DNA from: Prunella strophiata
Taxonomy: Eukaryota > Chordata > Aves > Passeriformes > Prunellidae
NCBI GenBank assembly: GCA_036583965.1
Contig: JAZBQD010000034.1
Span: 9,783,540 to 9,847,539 of the forward strand
Length of the DNA stretch: 64,000 nucleotides
Direction: 5' to 3'
This document shows, one piece after another, positions 61,561-64,000 of this stretch. Both the position numbers and the translations under genes were made by a program. Below the pieces are notes generated by a model. That model searched no databases and was not told where the DNA came from. It saw nothing but the letters and a program-made list of their open reading frames with translations. Every line of letters begins with the position of its first letter. Positions within the stretch are counted from its first letter, which is position 1.

Positions 61561-64000
61561 CTTTATTTGCCTGCTTTTGGTTGCTCCCACTCATATGGGG
61601 CTGGGAATTCAGCTTAACCCTGTGGTGGGTGAAGGCTAAGCATGTTAATACTCTGTGCATGACCCCAGTGCTTAGTGAAAGCCAAGCTGGGAGCCAGGCA
61701 GGGAGAAGCACTGCAAGGAGCAACTGAACCCAGAGTCAGGGTAAGGAAAAGGGCAGGATCTGCCCCATCTCTGGTGGCTGTGCAGCTTTGGGTCATGTGG
61801 GTAGAGGGAAGGACACCAGGAATTGTTCCCATGTGTGTCCCCACTGCCAGCAGTCCCTGCTCAGGACTTGGCCCTTGGAGCAGTTGGGTCTGTGCTCAGG
61901 TCAGGGTGGGGATGCAGGAGAAATGGCAAACTGAGCAGTGGCTGGGCTGAAGGACATGGCAGACACCCCAGCACTGATTTTTCCACCTAGTTCAGGAGCT
62001 CAGGGCAGTGGGAGACAGCAGCAGGGCAGGGCACCAGCAGGAGCCACACTGCAGCACGCAGGGCTCCCCATGCCCAGCTCTCCTCCCTTCCCTCTAGGAT
62101 GAGGAATTTGCTGATACCCTCAAAAGATGCAACTCCAAAGTCCTGGCTCCCCACACCACCAGTCCCTCAGATCCACGTGTCACTCTGCTCCTGTCACCTT
62201 TCCAGAGGCACTGAGGCCCCCCAGCCACATGACAGACAGACACCTTGTGAGTCTTGCCCAAAGTTTTCTCCTCTCTCTAGCTCAAATTTAACTGCTCCTC
62301 CAAAATCCATCTCAAGCTGCAGAGCAGAGATGTTTGCACCTTCTCTGAGCCACCTGCTTGGACAGCCCAAGGTTGCTCCAAAGAGGGGTTTTTGCTTAAA
62401 ACATGTCAGTGCTGACCCTGTTTTCTGGCTGCAGGATGGAGCCCCCACTGGCAACAGCTGTGCCTCCCTCAGCTCCTGGATGCTCCCTGTGTACCCAGAG
62501 GTGCAAGGCATGGAGTCCAGCAGCAAGCAGGTCCAAGTTCCAGCAAGGCTCCCCTTTCCAGCCTGTCCTGGGTTGCTGCCTTTGCTCATTTTTCCAGAGT
62601 GGAGGTTTGCAGCCTCCCTGACCAGCTCAGGCTGATTCTCCCCAGATAAGCTCTGAGTCACCTGGCACTGGCTCACTCAGGGCATTTTTCTCCAGGAGCT
62701 GAATCAGCAGGGAGAAAAAGAATCCCTTTGTGTCCAGAGAGGCTGCATCAAAGGCCTGGGGGGAAGCAGAGAGGGGGAATTGACAGGACCTCAGCCATGA
62801 ACCCTGCAGGCTCCACTGATCCCTGCCTAGCAGACCTTTTGCATGTCAGGATGTGCTGGAGAGGGGTCCTAGGGGCTGGAAATGAGCAGGCCAACATGGG
62901 AACCCCCAGCAGGGCATTTCCCCCACCCCAAAACAAGTCTCCTCTCCAGTGATGAGACAGAGACCCCATGGAAGAGCTCAGGGAAGCAGAGAGACTGCAG
63001 TGACAAACCCTGGAGCTGTGGGGTACCACAGGTGCTCCACCTGTGTCCCCAAACTGCTGCAGGGCAGTTCAGGCTGGCATGGCACTGAGCTCAGTGCTGG
63101 GGTCCCACAGAGCTCCCAGTGCTCCCATCCAGGGCTCACAGCCCTCCATTCCCCCTTCCCCAGCAGGCACTGAGCAAGTCTCATCCCATCTTTCACAACC
63201 ATCCACAGGTATTCCTGGGCTTCAAGTTGTTCAAAGTAAGGTTGCAGCTTCTCTGAGAGCATCCCTGCCCTGTGCTCAGAGCTGCCTGGGCACCTGAGTT
63301 CCAGCAGCATTCCTGTGGCTCAGCTGCTGCTTGCACACAAGATTTGGGGTGCAGGAGGAAGAGAGGGACACAAAAGAGGGAGAGACCCCAAGCTGGTCCC
63401 AGTGAGCATCCCCAGGTGTGCCCAGCCCAGGCTGTCACCTGGGGATCACTGCCAGCAGAGATGCTGTGCAAGGGGCCCCCTCAAAGAGAAGAAGGGAGGC
63501 TGAGAGATTGTTTCCCTTCTCTCTATTAAACCTGTCTGGTTTAATACTTATTCACATTGGTGAGTCAGTTCTCTCTGAGCTGGCATTTGTTCCTGGAAAA
63601 AAAAAAAAAAGCCTTAAAAAGAAGAAGGAGGGAAACAAACATCCTTTAAAAAGCCCCTTTGGCTCGAAAGGAGGAAAGAATAATCAAGCAGACATCTCCT
63701 GTGGCCCAGCTGCTTGACAACCCCCAGCTCTGGGCAGGAGCCCCCCAGAGCACCATGCTGCCTCTAATTCATGTTCTTCTTCCCTGCATCCTGCCAGGAA
63801 AAACTGCTGAGGGGAAATTTTCTTTGGCCAAAAGTTGCCTTTCCTTCTCTCTGCACTCCCTCATGCTCTCCAGCCATCCTGGCCAAACCCAAGAGCTCCC
63901 CACGTTCCCATGACTCTTAGTCATCTCCACACAGTCAGCCATGCTCTCATCCCTTGGCCCCTTGTCTTGTGGTACCTCTCTAGCTGCCCCCTTTGGAGAA
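61561..64000. other. Right-edge intergenic region, expected upstream of CSF1R
   Basis: No exon is recognised. At 63.59-63.70 kb an A14 run is followed by purine-rich sequence (aaaaagaagaaggagggaaa and aaaggaggaaag) of the kind that binds ETS factors such as PU.1. CSF1R follows PDGFRB in vertebrates and has a purine-rich, TATA-less myeloid promoter, so this could be part of it. That is inference from gene order. Confidence 0.3.

Noticed and set aside
63755..63913. Frame starting MLPLIHVLLPCILPGK as a possible CSF1R signal-peptide exon
   Set aside because: The start is hydrophobic, but no splice donor follows in a suitable place, and the continuation lacks Ig-domain sequence or resemblance to CSF1R.

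Overview
This is a vertebrate, almost certainly avian and probably passerine, nuclear genomic window. The signs are split genes with GT-AG introns, CR1 LINE fragments, LTR relics of a type common in songbirds, and two developmental genes whose proteins align along their length with the vertebrate families. No bacterial or viral coding sequence, CRISPR array, tRNA or rRNA is visible. Most long open frames in GC-rich stretches have no recognisable protein content and are left out.

Layout. Positions 1-7.3 kb are intergenic and contain a CpG island at about 2.3-3.2 kb. That island has a possible first exon of a minus-strand gene; SLC6A7 is the synteny-based guess and is unproven. CDX1 (caudal-type homeobox 1) lies on the minus strand. 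Its three coding exons run from 21770 down to 9245, with an inferred 3' UTR down to about 7.36 kb and an 11-kb first intron. From 21.8 to 29.3 kb is the shared upstream region of two divergently transcribed genes. PDGFRB (platelet-derived growth factor receptor beta) lies on the plus strand, with a CpG-rich promoter and a non-coding exon 1 at about 29.3-29.7 kb, a 12.7-kb intron 1, and 22 coding exons from 42405 to 56621. After the stop come a short ATTAAA-terminated 3' UTR, old repeats and UTR-like AT-rich sequence, then purine-rich sequence at the right edge. From vertebrate synteny CSF1R is expected just beyond that edge.

The divergent CDX1/PDGFRB pair matches mammalian 5q32-type synteny. 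Both models close arithmetically: CDX1 gives 780 nt (259 residues plus stop), and PDGFRB gives 3279 nt (1092 residues plus stop) in a 23-exon gene like the human one. The PDGFRB figure requires ignoring one extra base in exon 9. As written, that base creates a TGA after residue 440 and is the most consequential anomaly in the window.

No new multi-gene system is evident. The most interesting non-coding signals are regulatory candidates: (1) a DR2 retinoic-acid-type element with three TCF/SOX-like sites spaced about 55 bp apart in CDX1 intron 1; (2) a second CDX1 intronic cluster combining caudal, GATA, TCF and HNF4-type sites; (3) a CDX1 core promoter whose TATA-like box is itself a caudal-type site; and (4) a pair of RBPJ-type sites 3.9 kb upstream of PDGFRB. 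All of these are read by eye and untested.
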